From contig NZ_NSLB01000010.1 in NCBI RefSeq assembly GCF_002304225.1, positions 1-61,694 on the forward strand: a stretch of 61,694 bases of DNA, read 5' to 3'. This document shows positions 18,800 through 28,941 of this stretch, piece after piece (the first letter of the stretch is position 1; each line of letters opens with the position of its first letter). The notes under the pieces were generated by a model. That model did not search any database. It saw nothing but the letters and a program-made list of their open reading frames with translations, and had not been told where the DNA came from. Made by a program: the position numbers and the translations under genes. This DNA is from Pseudomonas sp. HAR-UPW-AIA-41. GTDB lineage: Bacteria; Pseudomonadota; Gammaproteobacteria; Pseudomonadales; Pseudomonadaceae.

Positions 18800-19694
18800 C
18801 GCCATGAACACTCAGCTACCGCTTCGCCACTTGCTACTGGCCCTGACTGTCGTAGCGGTATGGGGCACCAACTTCGTGGTGATCAAGCTAGCTCTCGGCC
18901 ACCTGCCTCCACTGCTGTTCGCCGCCCTGCGCTTCACCCTCGCCGCCCTGCCGGCCGCGCTGTTCCTACCGCGCCCGGCGGTGTCCTGGGGCAATCTGGC
19001 CGCCTACGGACTGCTGATCGGTGTTGGCCAGTTCGGCGTGATGTTCATCGCCATGCACGGGCATATCTCACCCGGCCTGGCCTCGCTGGTGATCCAGTTG
19101 CAGGTGTTCTTCACCATCGGCTTGGCCATGTACTTCTCCGGTGAACGCCTGTTGCGCGCGCAGTGGCTGGCCCTGCTGCTGGCCAGCGGCGGCATCGGAA
19201 TCATCGTCGCCCACACCGATGGCAGCACCAGCCTGCTGGGCCTGGGGCTGATGCTGCTGGCCGCACTATGCTGGGCTGGCGGCAATCTGGTGGCACGCCA
19301 GGCCGGGCGCATCAACATGCTGGCTTACGTCGTCTGGTCCAGTCTGTTTGCCGCTCCACCGCTGGCGCTGCTGTCTCTGCTGCTGGAGGGCGGGCCAGCA
19401 ATCAGCCACGGCCTGCAGGCAGCAGATACCTGGACCTGGCTGGCGGTGGCCTGGCAGGCACTGGGCAATACCCTGTTCGGTTATGCAGCCTGGGCCTGGC
19501 TACTGGCCCGCCATCCGGCGGCCAGCATTACGCCGACTGCCCTGCTGGTGCCACTGTTCGGCATGGGCGGGGCAGCGCTGTGGCTGGGCGAGGCCCTGCC
19601 AGCCTGGAAGCTTGGCGCCGCAGCGCTGGTGATCGCGGGACTGGCGTTGAACCTGCTGTGGCCGCAGTTGCGCAACTATCTGCAGGCTCGTTGA
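18792..19694 (+). CDS. EamA/DMT-family transporter
   Basis: A 300-residue inner-membrane protein with ten predicted helices in two EamA repeats. The first begins LTVVAVWGTNFVVIKLALG and the second LMLLAALCWAGGNLVARQAG. The closest recognised group is the metabolite exporter type (RhaT/EamA, cysteine-pathway exporters); the substrate is not known. It overlaps the zwf stop and may be co-transcribed. Only its position hints at a link to carbon metabolism. Confidence 0.9.
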   Translation: MTDAMNTQLPLRHLLLALTVVAVWGTNFVVIKLALGHLPPLLFAALRFTLAALPAALFLPRPAVSWGNLAAYGLLIGVGQFGVMFIAMHGHISPGLASLVIQLQVFFTIGLAMYFSGERLLRAQWLALLLASGGIGIIVAHTDGSTSLLGLGLMLLAALCWAGGNLVARQAGRINMLAYVVWSSLFAAPPLALLSLLLEGGPAISHGLQAADTWTWLAVAWQALGNTLFGYAAWAWLLARHPAASITPTALLVPLFGMGGAALWLGEALPAWKLGAAALVIAGLALNLLWPQLRNYLQAR

Positions 19695-19807
19695 CGAGTT
19701 TGCCAGATAGGCTGAAAAAGCCTTGTAGGGCTGCTCATTTGACCCGCGCTGATCTGTGCTTACCTCTACAGGGTGCTGCTGATCAGCACGGCGGCACAGC
19801 CCCCGAT

Positions 19808-19861
19808 GCGGGCCGCTATATTGCTCGGCGAGTTATGCCTCCGGCTAACCCGCCCTACGAC
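19808..19861. repeat. REP-like repeat, copy 1
   Basis: About 54 bases nearly identical to 21946-21999. On the minus strand the core is GCGGGTTAGCC...GGC(A/G)TAAC(T/C)CGC, a hairpin with one mismatch in this copy. This is the GTAGGGCGGGTTA-type element common between Pseudomonas genes. Confidence 0.7.
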
Positions 19862-19880
19862 CTTCACTCTGGGTAACGCC

Positions 19881-20930
19881 ATGTCAGACGATTCGTTCAA
19901 TGCCCGGCGGTTTTTCCTGAAGCTGGCCGCCAGCGCGGGGCTTACTGCGCTGGCGCTCCCCGGGTCAGCCCAGGCGTTCTTCGGCCGCGCCAAGGAGTTC
20001 GAGTGGCTGCCCTCCGAATGTGCGGACGAGCGCTACCCGATGCAGCTGATTAACGGCCTGCTCAAGAGCCCCGAGGGCGCGCTGATTGGGGTTCCTGCCG
20101 GCAAGATCATCAACAATGGCTGGGGCGAAATCGGTTCGCGGCGCCTGATCGGCCCCGCGCAGAAGCCGGTTCCGGAGAAGCTGGAACTGGCCTGGTTCTC
20201 CTACACCGAGGACAGGTTCTACGGAGGCGAGGTAGCGCTGCCCCATGCCCTGCTGACCCAGCTGTTCGAAGAGGGATTCACCATTCCGCTGACACAGGAA
20301 CACGGCACCTGGCAGAAGATCATCGTGGGCATGGGGCTGGGTGGCTGGACCAGCATCTGGATGGCGGGCAGCGGCCTGGTGCGCGAGGTGGCCCGCGCCC
20401 GGCTTGAGCCGGTGGAAATGGACTGGTCAAGGGTTGTGGATAATCCGGCGATCCCGCGCCAGGAGTTCATCCGCTCGACCCTGACCAGGCGTCTCAGCCC
20501 GGATGCGCTCGCAACCCTCAGCAAAAACGGCCCGCCGGTGTCGTCGTGGCCGCGCTACACACAGCGCGAGCGCTGGCGCCTGGCCGTGGCAGAAGGCGTC
20601 ACGCCTCAGTACCTGTTCTTGCGCGGCTTCAACGGTGAGCGCCAGTTCCATGATTTCACCCGCACGTCACCCGGCCTGTTCGACACGATCCCGAAGCACG
20701 TACAGATCGCCTACCGCAGCCCAAGCGGAAGTACCTTGCTGGCGGAGATCGGCTTCGATGAGAACGAAATATTCAGCGCCTTCGGGCAGGCCAAGGCTGC
20801 CGGAAGCACGCCCCCGACGCTGCACTTCAACCTGAAGTACCACTCGCGCATCGTCATCGCACTCGAAACGGCGGCGGGCCGGACTGCACTGCAGCATTCG
20901 CGGATACAGGTCGGGCGGTTAAGCCCGTAA
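19881..20930 (+). CDS. Tat-exported DUF2931 protein
   Basis: A 349-residue protein with a twin-arginine signal (ARRFFLKLAAS at residues 9-19, cleavage near SAQA-F). The body matches DUF2931: GWGEIGS, the AWFSYTEDRFYGGEV segment and IIVGMGLGGWTSIWMAG. DUF2931 proteins have no established function; many sit near type VI or lipoprotein genes, but nothing of that sort is beside this one. The ATG at 19881 begins immediately before the Tat motif. It is separated from the EamA gene by a REP-like repeat, so it is likely its own transcript. Confidence 0.82.
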   Translation: MSDDSFNARRFFLKLAASAGLTALALPGSAQAFFGRAKEFEWLPSECADERYPMQLINGLLKSPEGALIGVPAGKIINNGWGEIGSRRLIGPAQKPVPEKLELAWFSYTEDRFYGGEVALPHALLTQLFEEGFTIPLTQEHGTWQKIIVGMGLGGWTSIWMAGSGLVREVARARLEPVEMDWSRVVDNPAIPRQEFIRSTLTRRLSPDALATLSKNGPPVSSWPRYTQRERWRLAVAEGVTPQYLFLRGFNGERQFHDFTRTSPGLFDTIPKHVQIAYRSPSGSTLLAEIGFDENEIFSAFGQAKAAGSTPPTLHFNLKYHSRIVIALETAAGRTALQHSRIQVGRLSP

Positions 20931-21040
20931 CGGCAAGAGAAATAAGAGCCTGCTGTGCACGCATTCAGGCTTAGTCATAAACCCATTGTTCATGCCCTAC
21001 CAAATCCGTTAACGCTGCTAAGGCAATGGAGAATGCCCCG

Positions 21041-21910
21041 ATGACCGTAACCCCTCACACTGAACCGGGCCTAGCCCGGCGATTCCTCCGCTCGCCGCCA
21101 GTACGCGTGCTGCTGCTCGGCTTCATCCTGCTACTCATGATGGGGATGAATCAGGATGTGATGACCAGCTATGCCAGCGAACCGGTGAAAGCGGTACAGC
21201 ACATTGTCGCGCTGGCCATCGCCGGCTTTGCGGTGTATCTCGGCTATGCCCACTTCATCGAGCAACGAGCTGCCTCGGAGCTCGCCTTACCGGGCATGGG
21301 TCGTGAACTCGGTATCGGCCTGGTCATCGGTGCAGGTCTTTACGCCACCTGTGAACTTGTTCTGATGGCCATGGGCATCTACCGCATCGATGGCCTGAAC
21401 CCCTTGAGCTTCATGATCCCGGCGATTGCCATGGCACTAGCCTCCGGCATCTTCGAAGAGTTGCTGTTCCGCGGAGTACTGTTCGGCGCGGTCGAGAGCT
21501 GGTTCGGCAGCTGGGCGGCTCTGGTGGTGTCTTCGCTGGTGTTTGGCCTGACCCATTTGATGAACCCTGAGGCCACGCTTGAGGGCGCGCTGTTTATCGC
21601 CGTGGAAGCGGGCATCCTGCTAGCCGCTGCTTACATGCTGACGCGCCGGCTGTGGCTGAGCATGGGTTTTCATGTCGCCTGGAACTACACCCAGTCGGCC
21701 ATATTTTCCAGCATCGTCTCTGGCAATGAGGCCGCATCTGGCCTGATCAGATCGACCATTGATGGTCCCGACTATCTGACAGGGGGTAACTTTGGCGTTG
21801 AGTCGTCGGTACTCGCGCTGGTCGTATGCACCGCAACAGGCATCGCAATGGCGGTCATGGCAGCCAAGCGCGGAAAAATCGTACCGCCAATATGGAAACG
21901 CGCGATCTGA
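21041..21910 (+). CDS. CPBP-family intramembrane glutamic protease
   Basis: A 289-residue membrane protein with the CPBP/Abi (CAAX-protease-like) motifs in order: FEELLFRG (EExxxR) near residue 145, FGLTH near 170, and HVAWN (HxxxN) near 215. About seven to eight hydrophobic helices are seen. GGAG nine bases upstream selects the ATG at 21041. Family members cleave within the membrane and include bacteriocin-immunity and processing proteins. Neither a toxin nor a prenylated substrate is visible nearby. Confidence 0.85.
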   Translation: MTVTPHTEPGLARRFLRSPPVRVLLLGFILLLMMGMNQDVMTSYASEPVKAVQHIVALAIAGFAVYLGYAHFIEQRAASELALPGMGRELGIGLVIGAGLYATCELVLMAMGIYRIDGLNPLSFMIPAIAMALASGIFEELLFRGVLFGAVESWFGSWAALVVSSLVFGLTHLMNPEATLEGALFIAVEAGILLAAAYMLTRRLWLSMGFHVAWNYTQSAIFSSIVSGNEAASGLIRSTIDGPDYLTGGNFGVESSVLALVVCTATGIAMAVMAAKRGKIVPPIWKRAI

Positions 21911-21945
21911 CTCAGGGCCTCCAGCCTTGTGGGGCGTGGCTTGGC

Positions 21946-21999
21946 GCGGGCCGATAGATCGCTCGGCGGGTTACGCCTCCGGCTAACCCGCCCTACGAT
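21946..21999. repeat. REP-like repeat, copy 2
   Basis: The same ~54-base sequence as 19808-19861 with a handful of differences and in the same orientation. Here the hairpin GCGGGTTA / TAACCCGC is perfect. It lies between the convergent protease and DUF4410 genes and reaches the DUF4410 stop. Confidence 0.75.
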
Positions 22000-22745
22000 C
22001 TGGGTGCAACCTCGGCGCGAAACTGCAGCACCCTTTCTACAATCGCCTGCGCTGTTTGCTCGATATCCTGTTCGGTGGCCTGTTTGTCCAGAGCAAACTT
22101 GGCGACCGCAACATAGGGATTGCGGGTGACGATAGCGCCGGGCAATTTGCTCGGGTCCTTGGCCGTTCCGAGATACAGAAACGGACTGATGGGTGGCGCC
22201 AGGCTCAGGTCGCTCACCTGCAGCTGGATGTCCATGCGACTGGCATGACGACCAAAGCCAATCACCGCTCGGCCGATCCGGCTGCCCTCTCCCACTTCGG
22301 TGAACATACCCTGTACCAACCAACTCGGCTGTGGCATCGATATGCCCGGCTGCCAGCGTGAAGCAGGCAGTCCCTGCTGCGAGAACTGCCGGATCAGCTC
22401 ATCGGTCATCTGCGTGACGATGCGGGCGGCCTGCTGCTGGGGCGAATCTTTGCCTGGCAAAGCCTTGACGCGTTCGGCCAATCGTCCGAGCACCGGTCTG
22501 TCGGCAGAGTCGGATGTCGCGGCAGCATCCAGAGAAAAATCAGCGATGTAGATACGTGACGGCTCAATGGCCAGCGCCGCGCCAGAGGACCGCTGAGTGC
22601 TGATATCCACACCACCCAGCAGCGACCGTTCGCCAGCAACCAGCACGCCACTGCCGAGTGCCAGCAACATCACCAGGCATTGCCTCAACGTACGGGTAAC
22701 GCGGAGTGGTTCAACGCAATGGAACAGGCGATTGTGCTGGATCAT
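21993..22745 (-). CDS. DUF4410 protein
   Basis: A 250-residue exported protein with an N-terminal hydrophobic stretch (LRQCLVMLLALGSGVLVAGE). The body fits DUF4410: IYIADFSLDAAATSDSAD at the first strand, a middle GFGRHASRMDIQLQVSD with the family's GFG turn, and a C-terminal helix. DUF4410 proteins are envelope proteins without known function. The stop sits in the REP-like repeat. An in-frame start further in would shorten the odd N-terminus, so the start is uncertain. Confidence 0.7.
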   Translation of the reverse strand: MIQHNRLFHCVEPLRVTRTLRQCLVMLLALGSGVLVAGERSLLGGVDISTQRSSGAALAIEPSRIYIADFSLDAAATSDSADRPVLGRLAERVKALPGKDSPQQQAARIVTQMTDELIRQFSQQGLPASRWQPGISMPQPSWLVQGMFTEVGEGSRIGRAVIGFGRHASRMDIQLQVSDLSLAPPISPFLYLGTAKDPSKLPGAIVTRNPYVAVAKFALDKQATEQDIEQTAQAIVERVLQFRAEVAPRS

Positions 22746-22947
22746 CGATGGCTCACTCAGGGCAAACTACGACCGATTCTAGCGAACCCTCTGAGCAACC
22801 ACGATCCGCAAGCGCAAGACACCCGGAAGGCAAGTAGATGCAATCAACCCTTAGTCGCCTCGCGGAACTCGCACTACCTTCAAATTTATGGCCTCGCCTT
22901 AAATGACGTATCAATCAAGCCATCCACTTTTCAGGTAGGAAAAGCCG

Positions 22948-23283
22948 ATGTTGAAATTTCGTATCTTTCTCGCAGTTACCTGGCTGACGCTCATGGGCTA
23001 CACCGCCGTCGTGATCTCACATCACGGTTTGGGACTACTCCCAATCTTCTTCGGTGATATGGCGGCTATGACCTGGCCTGGCCAGTTCAACCTTGATTTC
23101 TTGCTTATGCTGTCGCTGTCAGCATTATGGGTTTCTTGGCGACATCAGTTCTCAGCAGGCGGCTTGGCTCTGGGCATGCTCGCGTTCTTCGGCGGAGCCT
23201 CTTTCCTTATGGCCTATCTGTTCATTCTGAGCATTCAGACCAAAGGCGATATGAAGGGTGTCCTGCTTGGAGCACGCGCCTGA
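22948..23283 (+). CDS. Small hypothetical membrane protein
   Basis: A 111-residue protein with three hydrophobic segments (about 5-25, 48-64 and 73-95), starting MLKFRIFLAVTWL. The ATG follows TAGGA at a suitable distance. Nothing in it suggests a catalytic role. It lies 67 bases upstream of another small membrane protein on the same strand, so the two are probably co-transcribed. The ~200 bases before it hold nothing that I recognise. Confidence 0.75.
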   Translation: MLKFRIFLAVTWLTLMGYTAVVISHHGLGLLPIFFGDMAAMTWPGQFNLDFLLMLSLSALWVSWRHQFSAGGLALGMLAFFGGASFLMAYLFILSIQTKGDMKGVLLGARA

Positions 23284-23350
23284 CAAGCCATCCAAACGCC
23301 CAGTACAGAGAAACTGCGCATCTGCAGACCTGGCCTCTAGAGGACTGACC

Positions 23351-23737
23351 ATGCACTATCTTGTGTCAACGATGCTGATCGTGGTCGCTGTGATTCACTT
23401 GCTGCCGCTGACCGGCGCACTCGGAAGCGAAAGGCTTGCAGCTCTGTATGGCCTGTCCTTCACCGAGCCAAATCTCGCCATTCTTATGCGCCATCGCGCA
23501 GTGCTCTTCGGTCTGCTCGGCGCGTTTCTGCTGCTCGCTGCTTTCCGTCCTGCGCTACAGGCAATTGCGTTCATAGCCGGATTTGTAAGTGTCTTGTCAT
23601 TCCTTTGGCTTGCTTGGTCAACAGGCGGTTACAACGCTCAGATTGCACGCGTTTTTACCGCAGATATTGTTGCCCTGATCTGCCTGTTAATCGGTGGAGC
23701 GGCGTATCTGTATGTTCAATTCGGTGCTGAATCCTGA
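23351..23737 (+). CDS. Small hypothetical membrane protein
   Basis: A 128-residue protein made of four hydrophobic helices, with the conserved stretch NLAILMRHRAVLFGLLGAFL in the middle. Similar Pseudomonas proteins carry the label phosphopantetheine adenylyltransferase in some annotations, but no nucleotidyltransferase motif is visible and I regard that name as wrong. The ATG at 23351 is preceded by GAGGA. Function unknown. Confidence 0.75.
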   Translation: MHYLVSTMLIVVAVIHLLPLTGALGSERLAALYGLSFTEPNLAILMRHRAVLFGLLGAFLLLAAFRPALQAIAFIAGFVSVLSFLWLAWSTGGYNAQIARVFTADIVALICLLIGGAAYLYVQFGAES

Positions 23738-23838
23738 GCAGCAAACGAGGACCATTTGCGCGAGAAGATACGTATTGCCCCCAGATAAGGGATCGGACAG
23801 CCAATCTCCTTAACCACAACACAGAGATCCCCCCACAC

Positions 23839-24147
23839 ATGGACGTAACCGTGAACATCTTTGAAAACCGGATGGTTCTGACCACCGGCGGCAAGTCGAT
23901 TACCGTTGAGCCATCAGCGCCGTTCACCAGCACACGCCTCTTGGTGGGTACCTTCGTGCCCGCCGTCGAATGCCTGAAGGATGGTCTTTCGAAGCTTGGA
24001 GCAACGGGGTTTCTCAAGGGCAGGCCAAGGCTGCTCATCCTCCCTCAAGCCATGACCGAGGGAGGGCTTTGTGAAATTGAAGAGCGCTGTTTGCGCGAGG
24101 TTGGGTTTTCCGCAGGGGCAGGGAAAGTCGAAGTCCGTATAGGCTAG
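23839..24147 (+). CDS. Small protein resembling a piece of MreB
   Basis: A 102-residue cytoplasmic protein. Its C-terminal half (GRPRLLILPQAMTEGGLCEI, then EERCLREVGFSAGA) resembles the MreB segment in which a P-x-x-x-T-E loop is followed by the RR-A-x-A-x-x-AGA helix. The rest of an actin fold is absent, so it cannot be a polymerising MreB by itself. It may be a relic, a regulator of actin-like proteins, or chance similarity. No good ribosome-binding site is seen before the ATG. Confidence 0.6.
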   Translation: MDVTVNIFENRMVLTTGGKSITVEPSAPFTSTRLLVGTFVPAVECLKDGLSKLGATGFLKGRPRLLILPQAMTEGGLCEIEERCLREVGFSAGAGKVEVRIG

Positions 24148-24248
24148 CGTGCAAACAACCGACTCAAATACTCCCGGAACAGAGCATTCAAGGGCTCAGG
24201 CGGTGTTATCCGCCCAGCCACCTGCGTGGCCAACGTGTTTATCCGCAC

Positions 24249-25424
24249 TCAGTCTGGCTGGGAGCCGTTGTTCGGAACAACGGCGGCCGCTGGCGGCACC
24301 GCCGGCTGCGCGGGTTTATCCGCCGCAGCCAAACGCGCCTGCAACTGGGCCAGCTGACTGTCCTTGAGCTGCACCAGACGCTGCAGCTTCTCCAGTTGCG
24401 ACTGCAGGTCGGCGAGGCGGCTGTTCAGCTCCTCGCGCTCACGGCGGGCCTGGTCCAGGCCTTCCTGAGTCAGTGCCAGCTGCTGCTTGAGCGCCTCACT
24501 GGCAGCAGCCTTGTCTTTGCCCTGCGCGGCATCGGCTGCGCCCTTGCCAGTCGAAGCACCCACCAGACTGAGGGTGTCACCCTTGGCCACCGTTGCAGGG
24601 GCTGCCGCGGCAACAGGTCGCCGGGTCGCATCCATCTGCGCCTGAACCGGTGCGGCCGGCGCGCGCCAGCTCTGGTGCTGCTGTTCGACCTGCGCCAGCG
24701 CCTCGCTGGCCGAGTGCTGCTGTATCTGCTCGGCCGTCGGCAGCTGCAGGGTCTGGTTGCGTTTGAGGCGGTTGATGTTGCCGCCATCGAACGCCTGCGG
24801 ATTCAGGCGCTGAATCGCCAGCATGGCCTGCTGTGGCGTGGACTGAGGACCACGAATGGCGCGGGCGATATCCCACAGGCGGTCGTTCTCGCGGGTCTGG
24901 TACTGGCCGCCCGGCTGCGGGCCGCTGCCGCTCGCCGGCGGAGTCTGAGGTGCGGCGGCCTGTGCCTGAGGGCGTGGGGCGCTGGCAACAGCAGGCGCGG
25001 CTACAGGCGACTGGAAACTGTAGCTGGGCGGGTCGAGCAGCAGATTGAATTCGCGCAGCTGGCGACCGTTGGGCCAGGTCACTTCCAGCAGCAGGTTGAG
25101 GTAGGGCTCGCGCACCGGCTGGCGCGAAGTCACGCGGATCACGCTGCCGCCCGTGGCGCGGAGTTCTGGGCTGAACTGCAGATCAGCGAGGAACTGACTG
25201 CGCTCCACACCTGCCTTCTGATACTCCTCGGCCGAGGCCAGCCGCACCAGCACCTCGCCGGCAGACAGGTCGCTGATATCACTCAGCGGGATCTGCGCGC
25301 GCAACGGCTGGCTCAGGGCCGACTGAACCTGAACTTCGCCCAGCCCCAGCGCCCACGCCGGAGCGCTCAGGGAGCTGGTGGATGCCACGGCCAGAGCCAG
25401 CAGCAGACGATGTGCCTGAATCAT
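24249..25424 (-). CDS. Short FimV-like LysM protein
   Basis: A 391-residue protein with a signal peptide ending ALA-A-type near residue 25 and the FimV N-terminal domain (LGLGEVQVQSALSQPLRAQI, then VRLASAEEY). A LysM-like segment covers residues ~175-230 (YQTRENDRLWDIARAI, ending RLKRNQTLQLP). An Ala/Pro/Gln-rich region and a coiled coil at ~305-370 (LDQARREREELNSRLADLQ) follow. FimV proper is about 900 residues with a membrane helix and a cytoplasmic TPR domain; both are missing here. It is a periplasmic paralogue, probably peptidoglycan-associated, rather than the polar organiser itself. Confidence 0.8.
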   Translation of the reverse strand: MIQAHRLLLALAVASTSSLSAPAWALGLGEVQVQSALSQPLRAQIPLSDISDLSAGEVLVRLASAEEYQKAGVERSQFLADLQFSPELRATGGSVIRVTSRQPVREPYLNLLLEVTWPNGRQLREFNLLLDPPSYSFQSPVAAPAVASAPRPQAQAAAPQTPPASGSGPQPGGQYQTRENDRLWDIARAIRGPQSTPQQAMLAIQRLNPQAFDGGNINRLKRNQTLQLPTAEQIQQHSASEALAQVEQQHQSWRAPAAPVQAQMDATRRPVAAAAPATVAKGDTLSLVGASTGKGAADAAQGKDKAAASEALKQQLALTQEGLDQARREREELNSRLADLQSQLEKLQRLVQLKDSQLAQLQARLAAADKPAQPAVPPAAAVVPNNGSQPD

Positions 25425-25578
25425 GGGAAACCTCTCGACAATCAGCGCTCTCCGGGGGGCTCACCCCGGCCTGCCACACGGCAGCATGGCGCCGATTATT
25501 CGCGGCCGCTGCGCCAGTCGACAGGCGCAAATGGCGCAAGCGCAGAACCCGTCACAGATGAATTGGCAGAACTGCCGA

Positions 25579-26118
25579 TCAGTCGGCACTGCGCAGCGCC
25601 AGCGCCACCTCGTCGGCCCAGGCCAGCCAGGCCTGCTCGCCGAGAATGCCGCGGCGCAGGGTGAGGTAGGGCAGACGCCAGGCCAGGCGTTCAGCCTCGG
25701 GCAGGGCGAGCAGTTCGCGCTCGATGGCCAGCAGGCTGTCCAGGGTCTTGCGGTGGATGGCCACATGCCGGGCCATCTCCTCGCGCAGGTTGGCTTCATC
25801 CGTGAGCGAACCGCCATAGAGTTTGACCAGCAGGGCGTCGTTGATCTTGTTCGGCGCCACCGGCTCGCTCAGCCAGCGCAGCAGCTCGGCGTGGCCTGCC
25901 GGGGTCAGGCGGTAGATCTTCTTGTCCGGCCGGCTGTCCTGCGCCTCTTCCTCAAAGGCCAGCCAGCCGGCTTCACTCAGCTTCTTCAGCTCCAGATAGA
26001 CCTGCTGGTGCTTGGCGTTCCAGAAGTAGCCAAGCCCGGCCTTGAAGCGCTTGACCAGGTCGTAGCCGCTGCCCGGTTCGCTTTCGAGAAGAATGAGGAT
26101 GGCGTGCTTGAGGGACAT
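25579..26118 (-). CDS. PadR-family transcriptional regulator
   Basis: A 179-residue PadR protein. The N-terminal winged helix is typical: MSLKHAILILLESEPGSGYD, then FWNAKHQQVYLELKKLSEAG and the wing with KKIYRLTPAGHAEL. A C-terminal Vir-type helical dimerisation domain follows. The ATG at 26116-26118 begins at the conserved methionine. It is divergent from a carotenoid-isomerase-like oxidoreductase, and two identical-arm palindromes lie in the shared promoter. It almost certainly represses itself and that gene; the inducer is unknown. Confidence 0.9.
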   Translation of the reverse strand: MSLKHAILILLESEPGSGYDLVKRFKAGLGYFWNAKHQQVYLELKKLSEAGWLAFEEEAQDSRPDKKIYRLTPAGHAELLRWLSEPVAPNKINDALLVKLYGGSLTDEANLREEMARHVAIHRKTLDSLLAIERELLALPEAERLAWRLPYLTLRRGILGEQAWLAWADEVALALRSAD

Positions 26119-26165
26119 GAGCGCAGATTCGGCATAAGGCGGGAAGTGCTTGGCAGTATACGGAC

Positions 26166-26221
26166 TATGCAAGAAGTTGCATAAATCTCCCAAGCGCACC
26201 TAATATGCAAAACATTGCATA
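26166..26221. promoter_or_regulatory. Two PadR-type operators
   Basis: Two copies of TATGCAA-N4-TTGCATA, at 26166-26183 and 26204-26221, have identical seven-base arms, different spacers (GAAG and AACA) and centres 38 bases apart. They fill the space between the PadR and oxidoreductase starts. The ATGCAA arms fit the usual PadR operator style. Confidence 0.8.
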
Positions 26222-26252
26222 ACAAGAACAACATCCGCCCGGAGACCCTTCC

Positions 26253-27902
<1,650 letters not shown>

Positions 27903-27907
27903 TCCGG

Positions 27908-28378
27908 CTACTCGTCAGGACGGGTCGGCACCGAAGCCGGCCAGTCCTGAGCGGTCAGCCCCAGGTGCGGCAGCCAGTCAGCAGGGCTCTCCGGCACGCC
28001 CTCGCCCGGCCAGTGGCGGCCCGAACAGTCACGCTCAAAACGCTGGGATAGCGAGTACCAGCGGGCATAGGCGCTGTCGCTGGCCACGCCCGGAGTGTTC
28101 TCCCGGCGTTGCAGCTCAACCGCCGCCTGGTGCAGCACCTCCACCTGATCGAGGCAGTAGGTGAAGTAGCGGTCATCCATCACGGCATAGGGTGAGGGCT
28201 GCTCGTGCAGCCACTCCACCACCCGCGCCCCGCCCATAAACAGCAGGGTTGTGGCATACACCAGCAGAATGCTGCCAGCCACCAAGCCAACCACAACCAG
28301 ATTGACCAACTGACCGCGCACCTCTCGCGGCAACTGGGCCCATACACGCTGCCAGCGCGGTACGGTCGACTCATCCAT
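27908..28378 (-). CDS. Hypothetical membrane protein
   Basis: A 156-residue protein with one strong transmembrane segment at about residues 25-49 (LVNLVVVGLVAGSILLVYAT) and a soluble C-terminal region of about 100 residues with two cysteines. No known domain is recognised. It is 26 bases downstream of the SMI1/KNR4 gene on the same strand, so the two are probably co-expressed. Confidence 0.7.
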   Translation of the reverse strand: MDESTVPRWQRVWAQLPREVRGQLVNLVVVGLVAGSILLVYATTLLFMGGARVVEWLHEQPSPYAVMDDRYFTYCLDQVEVLHQAAVELQRRENTPGVASDSAYARWYSLSQRFERDCSGRHWPGEGVPESPADWLPHLGLTAQDWPASVPTRPDE

Positions 28379-28404
28379 GATTCACACTCCCTGTGCAGTA
28401 CCGA

Positions 28405-28812
28405 TCAGCTTTCCAGCCAGACGTCCCGGCACCAGTGCCAGACTGAATCCCAGCTCTCATCGGTCAGCTCGCCCTCGCTGCCATCCCACAGCCAGACCTG
28501 ACCCTCGACGTCCACCGCATAGTAGTCACGGCCATCCTGACACAGCGGCACCAGATCGCGCGGCAGGCCACGGTCCCAGGCCACCGAGGCGACTTCGGGC
28601 AGGTAGGTGTGCGACTGCGGATCGCTGGCGGTCACCGGCTCCAGCCGGCCATACACCACGTCGCTGACCTTGAGCAGAAACTCGCGCAGCTCGAATGGCA
28701 GGTGAATGAGGATTTCTTCCTGGATCTCCACCAGGGTTTCCTCGTCGGGCAGCTCCAGCGGAACCGGCACCGGCTCGTTCAGTTCGCGCAGTTGTTCGAT
28801 GACTTCTTCCAC
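28405..28812 (-). CDS. SMI1/KNR4-family protein
   Basis: A 135-residue acidic protein of the SMI1/KNR4 (SUKH) fold: LPFELREFLLKVSDVVYGRL is the typical helix-strand, VPLCQDGRDYYAVDVEGQVWLW is the core sheet and W-D-S-V-W-H-W ends it. In bacteria this fold is common in immunity proteins against contact-dependent and polymorphic toxins. No toxin gene is adjacent, so it may be an orphan immunity or housekeeping member. It is followed on the same strand by a one-helix membrane protein. Confidence 0.8.
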   Translation of the reverse strand: MEEVIEQLRELNEPVPVPLELPDEETLVEIQEEILIHLPFELREFLLKVSDVVYGRLEPVTASDPQSHTYLPEVASVAWDRGLPRDLVPLCQDGRDYYAVDVEGQVWLWDGSEGELTDESWDSVWHWCRDVWLES

Positions 28813-28941
28813 GATAAGGCTCCTGTGCTGGGGGGATGGCTTTATACCCTAGCGCAGACGCGCTCGCGACGGGGCCGGTGGATAACTCTGCTATCGTCAA
28901 TTAAAAGGCGCCGCCATTTTGCCAAAGGCCCGGAGCGAGCC

